From Protopterus annectens (lineage: Eukaryota > Chordata > Ceratodontiformes > Protopteridae): a stretch of DNA of 64,000 nucleotides. The translations under genes were made by a program, and so were the position numbers. Every line of letters starts with the position of its first letter. The stretch's first letter is position 1. Location: the NCBI RefSeq assembly GCF_019279795.1, contig NC_056730.1, positions 613,154,890-613,218,889 on the forward strand, in the 5' to 3' direction. Of this stretch, positions 44,326 through 57,100 are shown piece by piece. Below the pieces are notes generated by a model. That model saw only the letters and a program-made list of their open reading frames with translations. It was not told the DNA's origin and ran no database searches.

Positions 44326-44833
44326 CTGGCAACATAGTTGATTTGGTCTATGTTTATTGCACATATCAGTCATTGATAGTAGTTTTGACATTCCTGCATA
44401 AATGATCATAGCTGAATTTTACTGAAGTATAGTACATAAACAAGTAGGGAAGCATTATCATTACAGGTTCATCATTCACATTTGTAACTGCTGATGAGAA
44501 CGTTGTAACCAGGGATTGACTATGCCTGATGTTCACAGTAGCCAGCCATTGCATGGGTAAGCAAAGATATGTATGTTTGTGGCCATCAATATTAGTGCTA
44601 GTATGTACTTAGCTCTTATTTTCTATTACGTGGTGAGTGTCTATATTATTCTGTTCCTATTATCCAATGCCATGGCATTTTGTGCATGCCTTCATCTACC
44701 ATGATTGTCTCCAACTACAGGTACCTCATCTGACCCATCCTCTGTGTCTGCTTGCCTTACTTGTTGTGTTGGGAACTGTAGCTCCTTGACTGGGGCACCT
44801 TGTTGCAGCTGCTTTGTGAGTATAATGATGTTA

Positions 44834-44990
44834 CGTTGTCCTATCTTGCCTTCATTCTTGCTGGATGGGTTCAGAGCTGATCCTTGGCTCCAACTCGGCC
44901 GAATACACTAGCTCAAAGTCTTTAACTTGGCTCGTGGCTGAATAGATATCCCATCATGCAGTGGTGTAATCCCCAGATCTCTTTTACCGC
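44834..44990 (+). repeat. DIRS left inverted terminal repeat
   Basis: Matches the reverse complement of 51015-51165 over about 150 bp. Conserved blocks are TTCTTGCTGGATGGGTT, AATACACTAGCT, GGCTGAATAGATATCCCATC and ATGCAGTGGTGTAATC. Its outermost 35 bp also pair with 50762-50796 in the internal complementary region. Confidence 0.9.
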
Positions 44991-45540
44991 TTTACGAGTT
45001 CGGATGCTCTCTCCTTGGTCGTGGCTAAGTTTCTTTAAAACTTTATATATTTTCTTGTATTTAGCTATAATAATACATAATTAGCCTAGTTTGAGTAATT
45101 CAGATATTTTTTTTCTTCTGTAGTTGCGTGTGCTATTTAATCTTGCTGCTGTGTTGTTTCTTGCTGGCCATTGTTTACTCGCAAGGCCATTTCTCCCTTT
45201 TCCCAGAAATTTTTGTCTGTAGAATAGTGTTTAGAGTGCATATTCCCTTGTTTGTCTCTATTAGCTCATTTTAGTTAGAGAGCTAAGTGCCCATTTAACT
45301 TGGAGGGTTTGTCTTGTGTCTCTTGTGTTGTAGCTCTACTAGGTCTGTTTAAGTTTGAGGGCCTAGTACCTGTTTAACTAGAGAGCTGTTCCTTTTGTTC
45401 CTTTTTTCTTAATAGATGTGCTGTGTTATTATAGTGTGTAACTAAAAATTTAAATATTACGTGTGTTTGTTTTTCTTATAGAGGTGTGAATTAGTGTTTA
45501 CTTCTTTGTTGATATAGCAGTTGTGTTTCCTTCTTAAAAT

Positions 45541-47480
45541 GTAAAAGGAAAGTAGAGAGAAGGAACCTAAGCCTGTGGGCTTTAAAAAGTGCCAGAAATG
45601 ATCTCAAAAGATGTCCATCACTGATGGGCATAATATTTGTGTTTATTGTTTGGGGGCCATTCACCTCCAAGAGACATGCACGTTCTGTCATTCTTTCAGC
45701 TGCCTTGTCTGACAGGAAAGAAAGAACAAGCTAATTCTCAAAGGACTCCTAAAACCTGCTTTTGATGAAGCTTTACACAGCTCATCTTCTTCAAATAAGT
45801 CCCCTAAAGGTGATAAACCTACAAAAAGATCATCTTCTTCTTTCTCTTCTTTGGCTCATTTGGAGCCACCTCAGAAATTGGCAAAAATGTCTGAAACATC
45901 AATCTTCTTGACTCCACAGCCCTCAGAACTGAGAGAGATCATTGACTTGGACAAATAAGTCCTTTGGCTCCACGGCCTTTGGAACTAAAAGAGACAATTT
46001 TTTCATTTTTATTTATATTTATATTTTTTCAGAGCCAGTCCACTGAACTAGTACCGGTCTTCCCTACCTTGCAATCTTCCATATTGGAGAGATCTTGTTC
46101 ATCAAACCTCTCCTCCAGGTCCTCTAGGAGCTTAAAGGATGATGATGTGGAAAGGGTGGTGTGCAGACTTTTGAAGTCACCGGCATTTGCTAAATTTTCG
46201 GCTCTGACCCAACTGGTTTTGGAGCCATCCAAGACTGTTACATCCACGGCTATTCCTCCTCCGAGCCAAGCTGGATCTTCGGACCCAGAATGCCAAATAC
46301 CACTTGCTGTAGACTCTTCGGTTCTGAGACCCCTCCAGGAGATTTTGGAACCGATCCCTGCTCTGACCCCTGCTCCGACACTCTTGGTGCCGTCCGGAGT
46401 GTCTAGGAGCCGAAGCTCTCCGGTCGGCTCCGAGTGGGATGCTAGGACACGAGTTTTTTTGCTTCTGAGTTTACCTCTCGGTGCTTCAGCTAGGCTGAGT
46501 TCGGCTCCATCAGCCTCATAGCTGATCTCCGTGGAGCTGGGGATTCCCTCTGTTTCCTCAGAACAGGAAATGTCTTTGGAGCTGGGGGGAATCTACCTTT
46601 GAGCTGATGAGGAGTGTGCTGTCTCCACCTACAGCTCTATACAGGGATACTGGTATTCTCCCCCCAAGTCACCGGCTTCTGTCTCAGAACCAACCCATCC
46701 AATGGACAGCAGAGATTCAGAGCCTCAGGGAGCCCCATTGAGTGAACCCCACTCTTCCAAGACCTTCCCAGAATATCCTTCTGAGGAGGTTCCTTGAAAG
46801 AGAACATACAAGAGGAAGCATATAGACTCCCCTGATGAGTCCATCACCTCTGACACTGACCTCAAGGAGTGAGAAGGGTCCCCATGCTCATCCTCTGAAG
46901 ATATCTCCTTTGCAGATATCTTAGAAATCCTGAAACAGAGAGGTGGCTGAAAAACCATCAACCTTTCTGATGAGTCAGTGTACCTGAAGGCTTTTGGATC
47001 TCAACCTTTAGCCTCTTGGGTGTCTCCACCTTTTGACGAGCTATTGGACTTGGTTAGTCGAAAGGTGTGGGAGTCACCAGACATCATGGAATCAGCCCCA
47101 TCTGAAAAGGTTTTCTCATGAAAGGCATTCCCGTAGATGCTATGGTGGTGGCAGCAGCCACCAAGAAGGAACTTTCTGAAACATTCTCATCTGTTCATCC
47201 ACTGAACAAAGACTCTTGAAAGATGGACAAATACGGGAAGTGTATTTTTTCGTCAGTGACTTTTACCCTCAGATCGCTGAACTACCTTAGACTACAAAGA
47301 GATCTCCTGAAGGAGTTAGGCGATACTCTCCATGGTTCATTAGCTGTGGGTGTTTCAGAGAAGGTACCCTCTCAGCTATCTACCTTAAATCCCATCGTTA
47401 ACTCCTCCATGAGACTAATATCCTGTGCAGTGGCTGAAGCGAGCTGAGCAGTGGGTTCAGGAGTTTCCTTGAGGAGACAC
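45541..47480 (+). pseudogene. DIRS gag-like ORF, decayed
   Basis: The N-terminus holds a zinc-knuckle-like array: CQK-stop-S, DGHNICVYCLG, then CTFC. The TGA at about 45600 probably replaces a cysteine codon. A Ser/Pro/Glu-rich middle follows and includes a frame of 185 codons (45964-46521), which is a shifted or low-complexity reading rather than a separate gene. Pieces near 46950-47110 (LSDESVYLKAFG, PFDELLDLVSRKVWESPDI) look like the capsid-like C-terminal half. More than ten interruptions. Confidence 0.6.
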
Positions 47481-47749
47481 TCCTGGATGCACTTGTGTAA
47501 TTTTGCTTAGCCTTTCAATGCTTTACCTTTGTCAATGCCCCTTTTGATGATTCCTCACTGGACCCAAAGTCAAAGATACACTCACCAGATGCAAGCAGGA
47601 AGGGAAAACTCTCTTTGCCGTTGGAGTACGTTTTTCCGTACCTTCAAGCCCTTACCCTAAAGGTCACAAGAGTGGAAAAATGTGGTTCAAAAGATCCCAG
47701 AGAGTTTTTTATGATTAGAACCCTTCCCCAGGGGCAGAGGGGGAGACAA

Positions 47750-49250
47750 CAATGGTAGATGTCATCCTCGAGGCAGAGGTGGTCTGCAAAACCAGGGTGA
47801 CCATGATTCCTTTCTCGTCCAGCCCTACCAGAGCTCCTGAAAGGAAGCCCATCTGCTCTACTCTGGAGGCAGTCAGGGTGCGATTAACTTTGTACCCAAA
47901 AGCCTGGCGAGATGTCACAAGAGACAAGTCGGTACAAAATATAATATCCAGAGGTTATTCCATTCCCTTCCCTTTTGTCACCCTGTCTCACAAATCAGAA
48001 CAATTCTGGATGTTGCACCCAGTCAAAGGGAGCAAGCAACTGTAGAAATTCAAAAGCTGCTAGACAAAAGAGTCATCCAAAATGTCCCTGCAGACCAAAT
48101 AGAATTCAGAACTTACTCAAGATTCTTTTTAGTGCCAAAAAGAACAGGGGACTGGAGACCCATATTGGATCTCAGCAAACTAAAAGTAAATTCTTCCCTT
48201 TTTAGGGAAAGATGATTGGATGTGCTCAATAGACATCCAAGATGCGTATTACCACATAAAAATGGACAGAGCATCGAGGAGTCATTTACGCATCCAGCTG
48301 GGAGCCAATCATTATCAGTTTTGAGCTCTGCCCTTTAGTCTCACTACAGCGCCCAGAGTGTTCACCAAATGCATGGCAGTAGTCATGGCTCACTTAAGAC
48401 ATCTAGGATTCCAACTGTTTCTGTACCTGGATGACTGTCTCCTAGCTGCCACCACCAAGCATCTACTTCAACAGGCGAGAGACACCACACTACAAACTTG
48501 TTCTCAGTTAGGCATAACAGTGAATTTAAAAAATCTGCCTTGTTGCCTTGTCAACATATTACATTCATAGGCGCAGATCTCAACATGGTTTCCATGATGG
48601 TGTGTCTGTCTCCAGACAGAGTTTCTATTCTCAGACAACAAATAGCCGACCTTCTACCCAGAAACAAGGTGAAAGCAAAAACAATTTTGAAAGTCCTAGG
48701 AACCATGGCATCAACCATCACCCTAGTTTCTCTAGCCAGGATGCATACGAGAATTCTTCAATGGCTCTTTTTTCCTCAATGGTCATTACAAAAGCTTCCC
48801 ATGTCTCACCAAATCAGAATTACAGTCATGCAAGAAAGATCTTCTTTGGAGGCATTGGTCCGACCACGTGATCATCGGGCGACCTTTTGTGCCACAGCAA
48901 CCTGTAGCTACAGTGACCATGGATGCCTCCCAGATAGGGTGGGGGAACATTATCTGGGAAGAACAGTCCAAAGCACATGGCAGGAACATGAGGTCCATTT
49001 GCACATCAGTGTTCAGGAGATGAAAGCAGTGCTTCTAATATTGTAAGCACTCCAGGAATCTCTTCCACTAGGAATGATTGCAATCCAGTCAGAAAACATG
49101 TCAGTAGTCTGATACATAAACAAACAAAGAGAAACCAAATCATACCCTCTTTGTTGAGAAGTGCTGAGAGTATGGTAATGAGCAATCTCTTCCCAATGTT
49201 TTCTGGTAGCAATGCATATCCCGGGGAAATCCAACGTGATAGCGGACAAA
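47750..49250 (+). pseudogene. DIRS reverse transcriptase-RNase H
   Basis: After a frame at 47752-48045, 48130-48300 encodes a KLKVN-type block, MCSIDIQDAYYHIKMD (motif A) and, across a stop, ALPFSLTTAPRVFTK (motif B). Frame 48358-48570 carries FLYLDDCLLAA (motif C, YLDD). Frame 48498-49046 holds the thumb/connection (GTMASTITLVSLARMHTR), and 48915-48990 reads VTMDASQIGWGNIIWEEQ, the first RNase H aspartate. RNase H ends near HIPGKSNVIADKLSRA (49210-49258). The motifs are typical of DIRS1-like polymerases. Six or more frame breaks. Confidence 0.85.
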
Positions 49251-49258
49251 CTCAGCAG

Positions 49259-49700
49259 GGCGATATTAATGCCTCACAAGTGGTCTCTAAACCAAAACAT
49301 AGCAGAGAAGATTTTCCGAAAATGGGGCCAGCCTTGCTGCAACCTTTTTGCCACTCCCATGAATACCAAATGCAGCAACTACTCTGCTCTAATCCCCCTA
49401 TGGGGGAGACACCGAAAGATGCACCTGTTCATGATTGGCCTACAGGACTTCTGTATGCCCCCCCCCTTTCCCCTGATACCCAAAGTCATTCAGAAAACAA
49501 AATGCTTGGGAAGCAGGCTGATTCTCATTGCCCCATATTTGCCTCATCAGATTTGGTTCCCATTTCTCTGGCGTTACCTACAGGAGAAACTGTGGGTTGT
49601 GGACCCAGTTCCAGACCTTCTGACTCATATGTTGGGAACGTTTCATCCTGCTGCCCAAACCCTCAGTTTGACAGCTTGGCTGCTCCACTTCCAAACTTAG
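49259..49700 (+). pseudogene. DIRS region between RNase H and recombinase
   Basis: The open frame 49212-49700 (162 codons) continues past RNase H with a W-x2-CCNLFATPMNTKC block, LPLIPKVIQKTK-like and LILIAPYLPHQIWFPFLW blocks. These are characteristic of the C-terminal extension of DIRS polymerases, which in some families carries a methyltransferase-like domain. I see no complete methyltransferase motif set. Confidence 0.7.
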
Positions 49701-50728
49701 TCAGGCTTCAAGACTTCACACTAGCAGTAAAACATATTTTGGTATCTTCTCACAAGGCTTCTACCAGGAAATTATATTCTAGTAAATGGAAGAGGTTCTC
49801 CTACTGGGCAAAAGCAAGACATATTGATCCCTTTTCTGCCCCAATTAGTTCAATTTTAGAATTTCTTGCAGAACTTTTCCAGCAAGGTTCCGCAGCAGCT
49901 ACAATTAGAGTTCAATTAGCTGTAATTTCTAATTTTCACATTGGTGAATACACTCCTAACCTGATGTCACACAAATTGTGTAAAGCATTTTTAAAAGGCA
50001 CTTGCTTATTAAGACCCCCTTTAAAAGAGCCTCTTCCACTGTGGGATCAGAATTTTGTTCTGATGCATCTAATCTTACCTCCCTTTGAACCTTCATCATC
50101 ATGTGATCTCAAATTTCTCTCTCGGAAAGCTATCTTCCTAGTAGACATTGCATCTGCAAGAAGAGTCTTGGAGTTGCAAGCTCTATCAGTCAAGCTGTCA
50201 TACTTGATCTTCCATAGGAATAGAGTATCTCTATGAACTAATCCATCCTTTGTGCCAAAAGTTTGCTCCCAAACCAATCTGAATCAATCAGTTGAGCTCC
50301 TTGTCTTTTTTCCTAATCATAGCAACAAGGCAGAATACAAACTTCACCAACTGGATGTGCATAGACAACTTAGGTTTTATCTGAATAGAACTAAAGATTT
50401 CAGGAAAACAGATAAATTGTTCATCTCCTTTTCAGAAGCAAAAAAGAGCATGCCAGTTTCAAAAGTTATGCTTTCAAATTGGCTTTCAAATTGCATTACC
50501 TTTATATACACCTCAGATAACAGGAATTTACCTCTTAAAGTTAGAGGCTACTCCACTAAGGCTTTAGCAACCTCCTCTGCCTACCTAGCCAGATTATCAA
50601 TGGACAGTATTTGTGCTCCTGCTTTGTGGGAAAGTCCCCATACTTTTATTACTCATTACCAAGTTGATTTGGCCTCCAGGGATAAGGCTTCCTTTGGTTC
50701 CACTGTGCTCAAAGGTTTACTCCTGTAA
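49690..50728 (+). pseudogene. DIRS tyrosine recombinase
   Basis: The first part lies in frame 49151-50236, usable from about 49700. It has an N-terminal SAM-like core-binding domain (SSHKASTRKLYSSKWKRF, FLAELFQQGSAAATIRVQLA, KLCKAFLKGTCLLRPP) and the start of the catalytic domain (LSRKAIFLVDIASARRVLELQAL, catalytic Arg in ASARR). A stop at about 50234 and a shift lead into 50252-50728. There HYxx-like residues have decayed and the block YSTKALATSSAYLARLSMDSICAPALWESPHTFITHYQ carries the terminal Tyr region. Two breaks only, so this is the best preserved DIRS gene. Confidence 0.85.
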
Positions 50729-50759
50729 GCCATTCAGGAAAATGGAGGTAGGGACACTG

Positions 50760-50866
50760 TGCCATCCAATAAGAATGAAGGTGAGATAGGACAACATAAC
50801 ATAAAGAAGTTATGTGCTCACCATAATGTTCCATGTTTGTTGTCCATCTCGCCATTAATTCTTATG
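50760..50866. repeat. DIRS internal complementary region
   Basis: 50762-50796 (CCATCCAATAAGAATGAAGG...) is complementary to the left end from 44834. 50808-50866 (GAAGTTATGTGCTCACCATAATG...) is complementary to the right end. In DIRS elements this region is thought to bridge the two cDNA ends so that a circle can form. Confidence 0.88.
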
Positions 50867-51009
50867 ACCCTCCCACCTTACCCCAAGCAAAGACTCCTAG
50901 AGGACATAGATGTGAGATCTTTCTTTCTTCTAAAGAAGCTCCTCTGAATTTCCTTCTTGTTTCTATACCTGATGTTGCAGGACAATTGTGGGCACGTTGT
51001 TATGATTAG

Positions 51010-51202
51010 CAACAAACAAGATCTGGAGATTACACCACTGCATGATGGGATATCTATTCAGCCATGAGCCAAGTGAAAGACTTCAAGCTAGTGTATTTGG
51101 CTGAGTCAGAGCCGAGGATCGACTACAAACCCATCCAGTAAGAATGAATGGTGAGATGGACAACAAATATGGAACATTATGGTCAGTACATAACTTCTTT
51201 TT
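51010..51202 (-). repeat. DIRS right inverted terminal repeat
   Basis: Reverse complement of the left terminus. It extends further outward with a unique end (CATTATGGTCAGTACATAAC at about 51174-51193), which pairs with 50808-50866 of the internal complementary region. Unequal termini of this kind are normal for DIRS. Confidence 0.88.
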
Positions 51203-52461
51203 ATGTAACATGGCACATACAGTCAGTATTTTAGCAGAGGCGAAAGAGTCATATTCCAGGGCACTTCCAGATGTATCTAGGAATTAGAACTGTGACTTGA
51301 GCATCCCAAATACACACTCTAAGATATTTCTAGTCTGTAAGTATGCAGTGTTGTAACCTTGGTCAGTGGGGCCATGTGAGTTTCTCAAGGGAATCATGAG
51401 CCAAGGTTCTAGTGCATATCCTGCATCATCCACTAGATGTTCTTGTGGAAGGTTACCACTTGAAAATCTTAGATTCAAGTTACATGTGTGTCACATGTGG
51501 GAGTTGTGGAACTTGCCAAGTCAACCTGCATGTATATTATAGATGATACCTTGTACATTACTGACCACCTGACAGTTGACAGTGAGAGCCTATTCTGTTT
51601 ATATGATTCCTTCTTAGTTCATCAGGTGGGGCATTGATTTCAATGTGGGAGCAGTCTATTACCCAAGTACAATAGGAACATGTGCTATGGCATAGTCATT
51701 TTACATGGTAGTAGCTCTTTCTTCTGGAGTATGTGGAAAATGGATATTCTCCCCCATATGATGTGGCACTGCATTGAGAAACTAATGGAGTATTCTTGAA
51801 GCAGAGGTCTGTAAAACCCCACTGAGTCCCCTGTGCATGACTGGAAAGTGCCTATAACAGGTATACGTAAAGCAACACATGCATTCATTTCCACTGGTAT
51901 AAGTTCTCCAAGATTGTCACTGGGCCACAGATGAGAAAAGCAGATGTCCACTATTTGTTCAATAGTATCCATCCATCCTCAACCCCTTTTCCCATTTATT
52001 CACATGAGGTTGGGGTGTCATTTCAACAGTGACAATCATTTAGAGAGAAGGTTTACACCACCAGGTGGCTAGCCCTGCCACTGTAGTTCATCCATACTTC
52101 TGTTTCATGTAGTCCATGGTAGTCAAATGTGGTCTCAACACACTGGCATTAGCAGCAGCATTTTGTATAAGATCCTTTTGCACATACATGTTTAAAATGG
52201 GTGCAGAAACCACTAACATTTTTCAAAGTTTCCTCATGGTTGCATTCGAGCATGTTTTACAATTCAGAATTAAAGCAAGCACAAAATGTGTGTGCATATT
52301 TTATACATCTTTGAAGCACTCTATTATGCACTTTTGCCTCATCAGCAAGTATAGCTACTATATTTATGCTCACTAGCATATTTGCTGGCTAACCTTTGTT
52401 TTGCAGATGGCAGCAGCATGTACTGCTACTTCTGGAGTCACAAGCAGCTCTCAAATCAGTG

Positions 52462-54114
52462 CTGGCAACATAGTTGATTTGGTCTATATTTGTTGCATAT
52501 ATCAGTCATATATAGTAGTTTTGACATTCCTTCATAAATGATCATAGCTGAATTTTAATGAAGTGCAGTACATAAACAAGTAGGTAAGCATTATCTGTTC
52601 ATTGCAGGTTCATCATTCACATTTATAACTGCTGATGAGAACTTTGTAACCTGGGATTGACTATGCCTGATGTTCTCAGTAGCCAGCCACTGTATGGGTA
52701 AGCAAAGATATGTATGTTTGTGGCCATCAATATTATTGCTAGTATGTGCTTAGCTCTTATTTTCTTTTAAGTGGTGAGTGTCCATATTATTGTCTGCCTA
52801 TTAACCAATGCCATGGCATTTTGTGCATGCCTCCATCTACCATGATCGTCTCCAACTGCAGTTACCTCATCTGACCCATCCTCTGTGTCTGCTTTCCTTA
52901 CTTGCTGTGTTGGGAACTGTAGCCCCTTGACTGGGGTACCCTGTTGCAACTGCTTTGTGAGTATGTTATGTAAAATGGCACATACAGTAAGCATTTTGGC
53001 AGAGGAGAGGGTCTCATATTCCAGAGTGCCTCCAGATGTACCTAGGAAGTAGAACTGTGACTTGAGCATCCCAAATACACACTCTAAGATATTTCTAGCC
53101 TGTACATATGCAGTGTTGTAACCTTGGTCAGTGGGGCCATGTGAGTATCTCATGGGAGTCATGAGCCAAGGTTCTAGTGCATATCCTGCATCACCCACTA
53201 GATGTTCTTGTGGAAGGTTGCCACTTGAAAATCTTAGATTCAAGTTACAGGTGTGTTACATGTGGGAGTTGTTGAAATTGCCAAGTCAACCTGCATGTAT
53301 ATTATAGATGATACCTCCTACATTACTGACCAACTGACAGTTGACAGTGAGACCCTTTTCTGTTTATATGATTCCTTCTTAGTTCATCAGGTGGGGCTTT
53401 GATTTCAATGTGGGAGCAGTCTATTACCCAAGTACAATAGGAACATGTGCTATGGCATAGTCATTTTACATGGTAGTAGCTCTTTCTTCTGGAGTATGTG
53501 GAAAATGGATATTCTCCCCCATATGATGTGGCACTGCATTGAGAAACTAATGGAGTATTCTTGAAGCAGAGGTCTGTAAAACCCCACTGAGTCCCCTGTG
53601 CATGACTGGAAAGTGCCTTAACAGGTGTACATAAAGCTACACACACATTCATTTCCACTGGTACAAGTTCTCCATGATTGTCACTGGGCCTCCGATGAGA
53701 AAAGCAGATGTCCACTATTTTTCAGTTGTATCCATCCATCCTCACTCAACCCCTTTTCCCATTTTTTCATATGAGGTGTGTGTGTCATTTCAACAGTGAC
53801 AATAATTTAGAGAGAAGGTTTACACCACCAGGTGGCTAGGCCTGCCACTGTAAGTAATCCGTACTTCTATTTCATCTAGTCCATGGTAGTAAAATGTGGT
53901 CTCAACACACTGGCATTAACTGTAGCATTTTGTATAAGATCCTGTTGCTGATACATGTCTAAAATGGCTGCAGCAACCGCTAATATTTTTCATGGTTGCA
54001 TTCCAGTATGTTTACAATTCAGAGTTAAAGCAAGCACAAAATGTTTGTGCCTATGTTATACATCTTTGAAGCACTCTGTTATTTCTGGAGTCACAAACAG
54101 CTCCCAAATCAATG
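52462..54114 (-). mobile_element. Harbinger-derived tandem unit 2 (uninterrupted)
   Basis: 1653 bp, from CTGGCAACATAG to CTCCCAAATCAATG. It lacks about 115 bp present near the ends of units 1 and 3 (between GCACTCTGTTAT and TTCTGGAGTCAC). The borders with units 1 and 3 are exact head-to-tail joins. No terminal inverted repeats were seen at the unit borders, so the tandem unit is not simply an element with its ends. Confidence 0.85.
52767..53715 (-). pseudogene. PIF/Harbinger transposase (unit 2)
   Basis: The N-terminal frame 53715-53461 has VEMNVCVALCTPV and a helix-turn-helix-like segment. The middle, in broken frames, reads VIDCSHIEIKAP with the first catalytic Asp codon at 53421-53419. 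The C-terminal frame 53243-52767 (158 codons) has the GDAGYALEPW block (second Asp near 53190) and ARNILECVFGMLKSQF (Glu codon at 53094-53092), so all three DDE positions are still readable. A C-terminal acidic tail follows. Family role: cut-and-paste transposition. Inactive here because of stops and shifts between 53460 and 53243. Confidence 0.8.
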
Positions 54115-57100
54115 CTGGCAACATAGTTGATTTGGCCTATGTTTGTTGCATATATCAGTCACAGATAGTAGTTTTGACATTCCTTCATAAATGATCATAG
54201 CTGAAATTTACTGAAGTGCAGTACATAAACAAGTACTTAAGCATTATCTGTTCATTGTAGGTTCATCATTCACATTTATAACTGCTGATGAGAACTTTGT
54301 AACCTGGGATTGACTATGCCTGATGTTCACAGTAGCCAGCCATGGTAAGCAAAGATATGTATGTTTGTGGCCATCAGTATTAGTGCTAGTATGTGCTTAG
54401 CTCTTATTTTCTATTAAGTGGTGAGTGTCCATACTATTGTCTGCCTATTATCCAATGCCATGGCATTTTGTGCATGCCTCCATCTACCATGATCATCTCT
54501 AACTGCAGGTACCACATCTGACCCATCCTCTGTGTCTGCTTTCCCTACTTGTGTTGGGAACTGTAGCCCCTGACTGGGGCTCTTTGTTGCAACTGCTTTC
54601 TGAGTATAATGTTATGTAAAATGGCACATACAGTAAGCATTTTGGCAGAGGAGAGGAGATCATATTCCAGGGCACCTCCAGATGTACCTAGGAAGTAGAA
54701 CTGTGACTTGAACATCTCAAATACACACTCTAAGATATTTCTAGTCTGTACATATGCAGTGTTGTAGCCTTGGTCAGTGGGGCCATGTGAGTTTCTCATG
54801 GGAGTTATGAGCCAAGGTTCTAGTGCATATCCTGTATCACCCACTAGATGTTCTTGTGGAAGATTGCCACTTGAAAATCTTAGATTCAAGTTACAGGTGT
54901 GTCAGATGTGGGAGTTGTGAAAATTGCCAAGTCAACCTGCATGTAGATTATAAATGATACATCGTAGATTACTGACCACCTGACAGTTGACAGTGAGAGC
55001 CTTTTCTGTTTCTATGATTCCTTCTTAGTTCATCAGGTGGGGCTTTGATTTCAATGTGGGAGCAGTCTATTACCCAATCTGCCTTTACAGCCACTGAGAA
55101 CTGGATGTCTCAAAACCACCTCTTCCTTAATGCTAATAAATCCAAAATCCTACTTTTCTCTCCCTCTAAAAACATGCACCTTAACAAACAATCTTTCAGT
55201 ATTACCAGTAATACCAACTCCCTAATTAAAGTTGTCCCCTTCGCTAAACTACTCAGTGTTACTATCGACGAACACCAAAAATCCGATATTCATGTCCAAT
55301 TAAATATAAAAAAAAACATCAAAAACTTCCTTTCTCCCTCTACTAGGCAAACCCTTGCCACTACCTACTTACTACCATCACTTTTATATGGTGCCCCTCT
55401 TCTAACCAACCTTGCATCCTCCATCTCCTCAAAACTAGAAATCTGCTACAACAAAATCTCCAAATTTGCTACTAAATCTAAACACTACTCCCACCATTGC
55501 TCTTCCTTACACATGCTAAAATGGCTAGAACTTCCCAACTGCCTCAATTACCTCCAACTTACTACAGCCCACAAAATAATCTTTAAACCTACTGCATGCC
55601 CTGCTCTAGCATACATCCTTCCTTCTTATACTCCCAACAGACCCCTAAGATCTGTATAACAAAATCAACTTGCTATTCACAAACCAAAACGTCCTGCTGG
55701 CCAGTGCCTGCTATCCTATTCCCTAGCAAAAAAATGGAACGCTCTTCCCCCCTCACTAAGAATCGCCAATAACCTTGAACTCTTTAAATCCCAGCTCCAT
55801 TCTCATCTCTCCCAAAATTGGAAATGTAATTGCTCTCTGCCCCCCTAATCCTATTAAACTCATTTTCGACCTGTTCTTCATTAAATACTTCTTCACCTTG
55901 CTATATCCCCAAACAGCTTCCCCTTGATGCTTCTTACATAACTTACACACCTTTAATGTATATAGTGTACATCCTACACATACCCTTCTTTCTGTACCTC
56001 TCTGCCCCTATATACTTCTTCCGTCTAAACCTATATAACACTGTCTAACTAATGTCTCTAACATTCTACAAATTGTGTCTAACACTCCTACTATCTTTAC
56101 CCTCCATCACCTTGTATTACCCCTATTGCTTTTCTTCTCACATATGTTCTTCTTTCTAATATGCATTTGCCTCTTGTTTCACTACTCAGCTGCCTCTCTC
56201 TCCTTCCTCTACTTTAGGTATTTATTCCTACTGCTCTTCTTACTTCACACTACCCATCTTTGTTACCAAGCATGTTCTGTATAAACTATCCTCAAGTCTC
56301 CTATATTCCACTTATTACACTACTTCTTTTTGCTACATCTCACTTTATTCATCTTACATTTTTGTTTAAAACATTATATAATACCAGGATTATTCATAAC
56401 TGCATTTTATTGTACTTTTTATCATATTTTATTGTATTTTATTTTTTGTATCTTTGTATTTTGGAGCGTTTCTCCCCAGGCCTCCACTGAAAACAGGCTC
56501 TTTGAGCCCAGTGGACCACCCCGGTTATCAAACTGGAAATAAAATAAATAAATAAATAAATAAAGTACCATTGGAAAATGTGCAATGACATGGAAATTTT
56601 ACATGGTAGTAGCTCTTTCTTCTGGAGTATGTGGAAAATGGATATTGTCCCTTAAATGATGTGGCAATGCATTAAGAAACTAATGGAGTGTTCTTGAAGC
56701 AAGAATTCTGTAAAACCCCAGTGAGTCCCCCGTGCATGACTGGAAAGTGCCTGTAACAGATATACGTAAAGCTACACATACATTCATTTCCACTGGTATA
56801 AGTTCTCCATGATTTTCACTGGGCCTCAGATGAGAAAAGCAGATGTCCACTATTTGTTCAATAGTATCCATCCATCCTCAACCCCTTTCCCATTTTTTCA
56901 CATGAGATTGTGGTGTCGAAATGACAATCATTTTGAAAGAAGGTTTACACCACCAGGTGGCTAGCCCTGCCACTCTAGTTCATCCGTACTTCTATTTCAT
57001 GTAGTCAGTGGTAGTCAAATGAGGTCTCAACACACTGACATTAGCAGCAACATCTTTTATAAGATCCTCTTGCACATACATGTTTAAAATAGGTGCAGAA

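Larger units (their letters stand above)
44834..51202 (+). mobile_element. DIRS-type tyrosine-recombinase retrotransposon, full length
   Basis: About 6.37 kb on the plus strand with inverted termini, an internal complementary region, and three coding parts in the usual DIRS order: gag-like, reverse transcriptase/RNase H, tyrosine recombinase. There is no target-site duplication, as expected for recombinase-mediated circle integration. All coding parts carry stops or shifts, so this copy is dead, but its structural ends are intact. Confidence 0.92.
44326..52461 (-). mobile_element. Harbinger-derived tandem unit 1 (split by DIRS element)
   Basis: The unit is 44326-44833 joined to 51203-52461, about 1.77 kb. 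It starts CTGGCAACATAGTTGATTTGG and ends TTCTGGAGTCACAAGCAGC...CAGTG. On the minus strand it encodes a decayed PIF/Harbinger transposase: an N-terminal part at 51972-51685, the central GYALEPW block at 51478-51284, and the C-terminal remnant left of the DIRS insertion. The DIRS copy sits between GAGTATAATGATGTTA and TGTAACATGGCACATAC. Unit 3 keeps the uninterrupted text GAGTATAATGTTATGTAAAA. Confidence 0.85.

Noticed and set aside
45964..46521. 185-codon frame as a separate gene
   Set aside because: It lies inside the DIRS gag-like region, is Ser/Pro/Leu-rich and starts within a poly-T-derived stretch. It is a shadow of the decayed gag reading.
47752..48045. 97-codon frame considered as a small independent protein
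   Set aside because: It precedes the DIRS reverse-transcriptase motifs and is consistent with the start of that polymerase reading.
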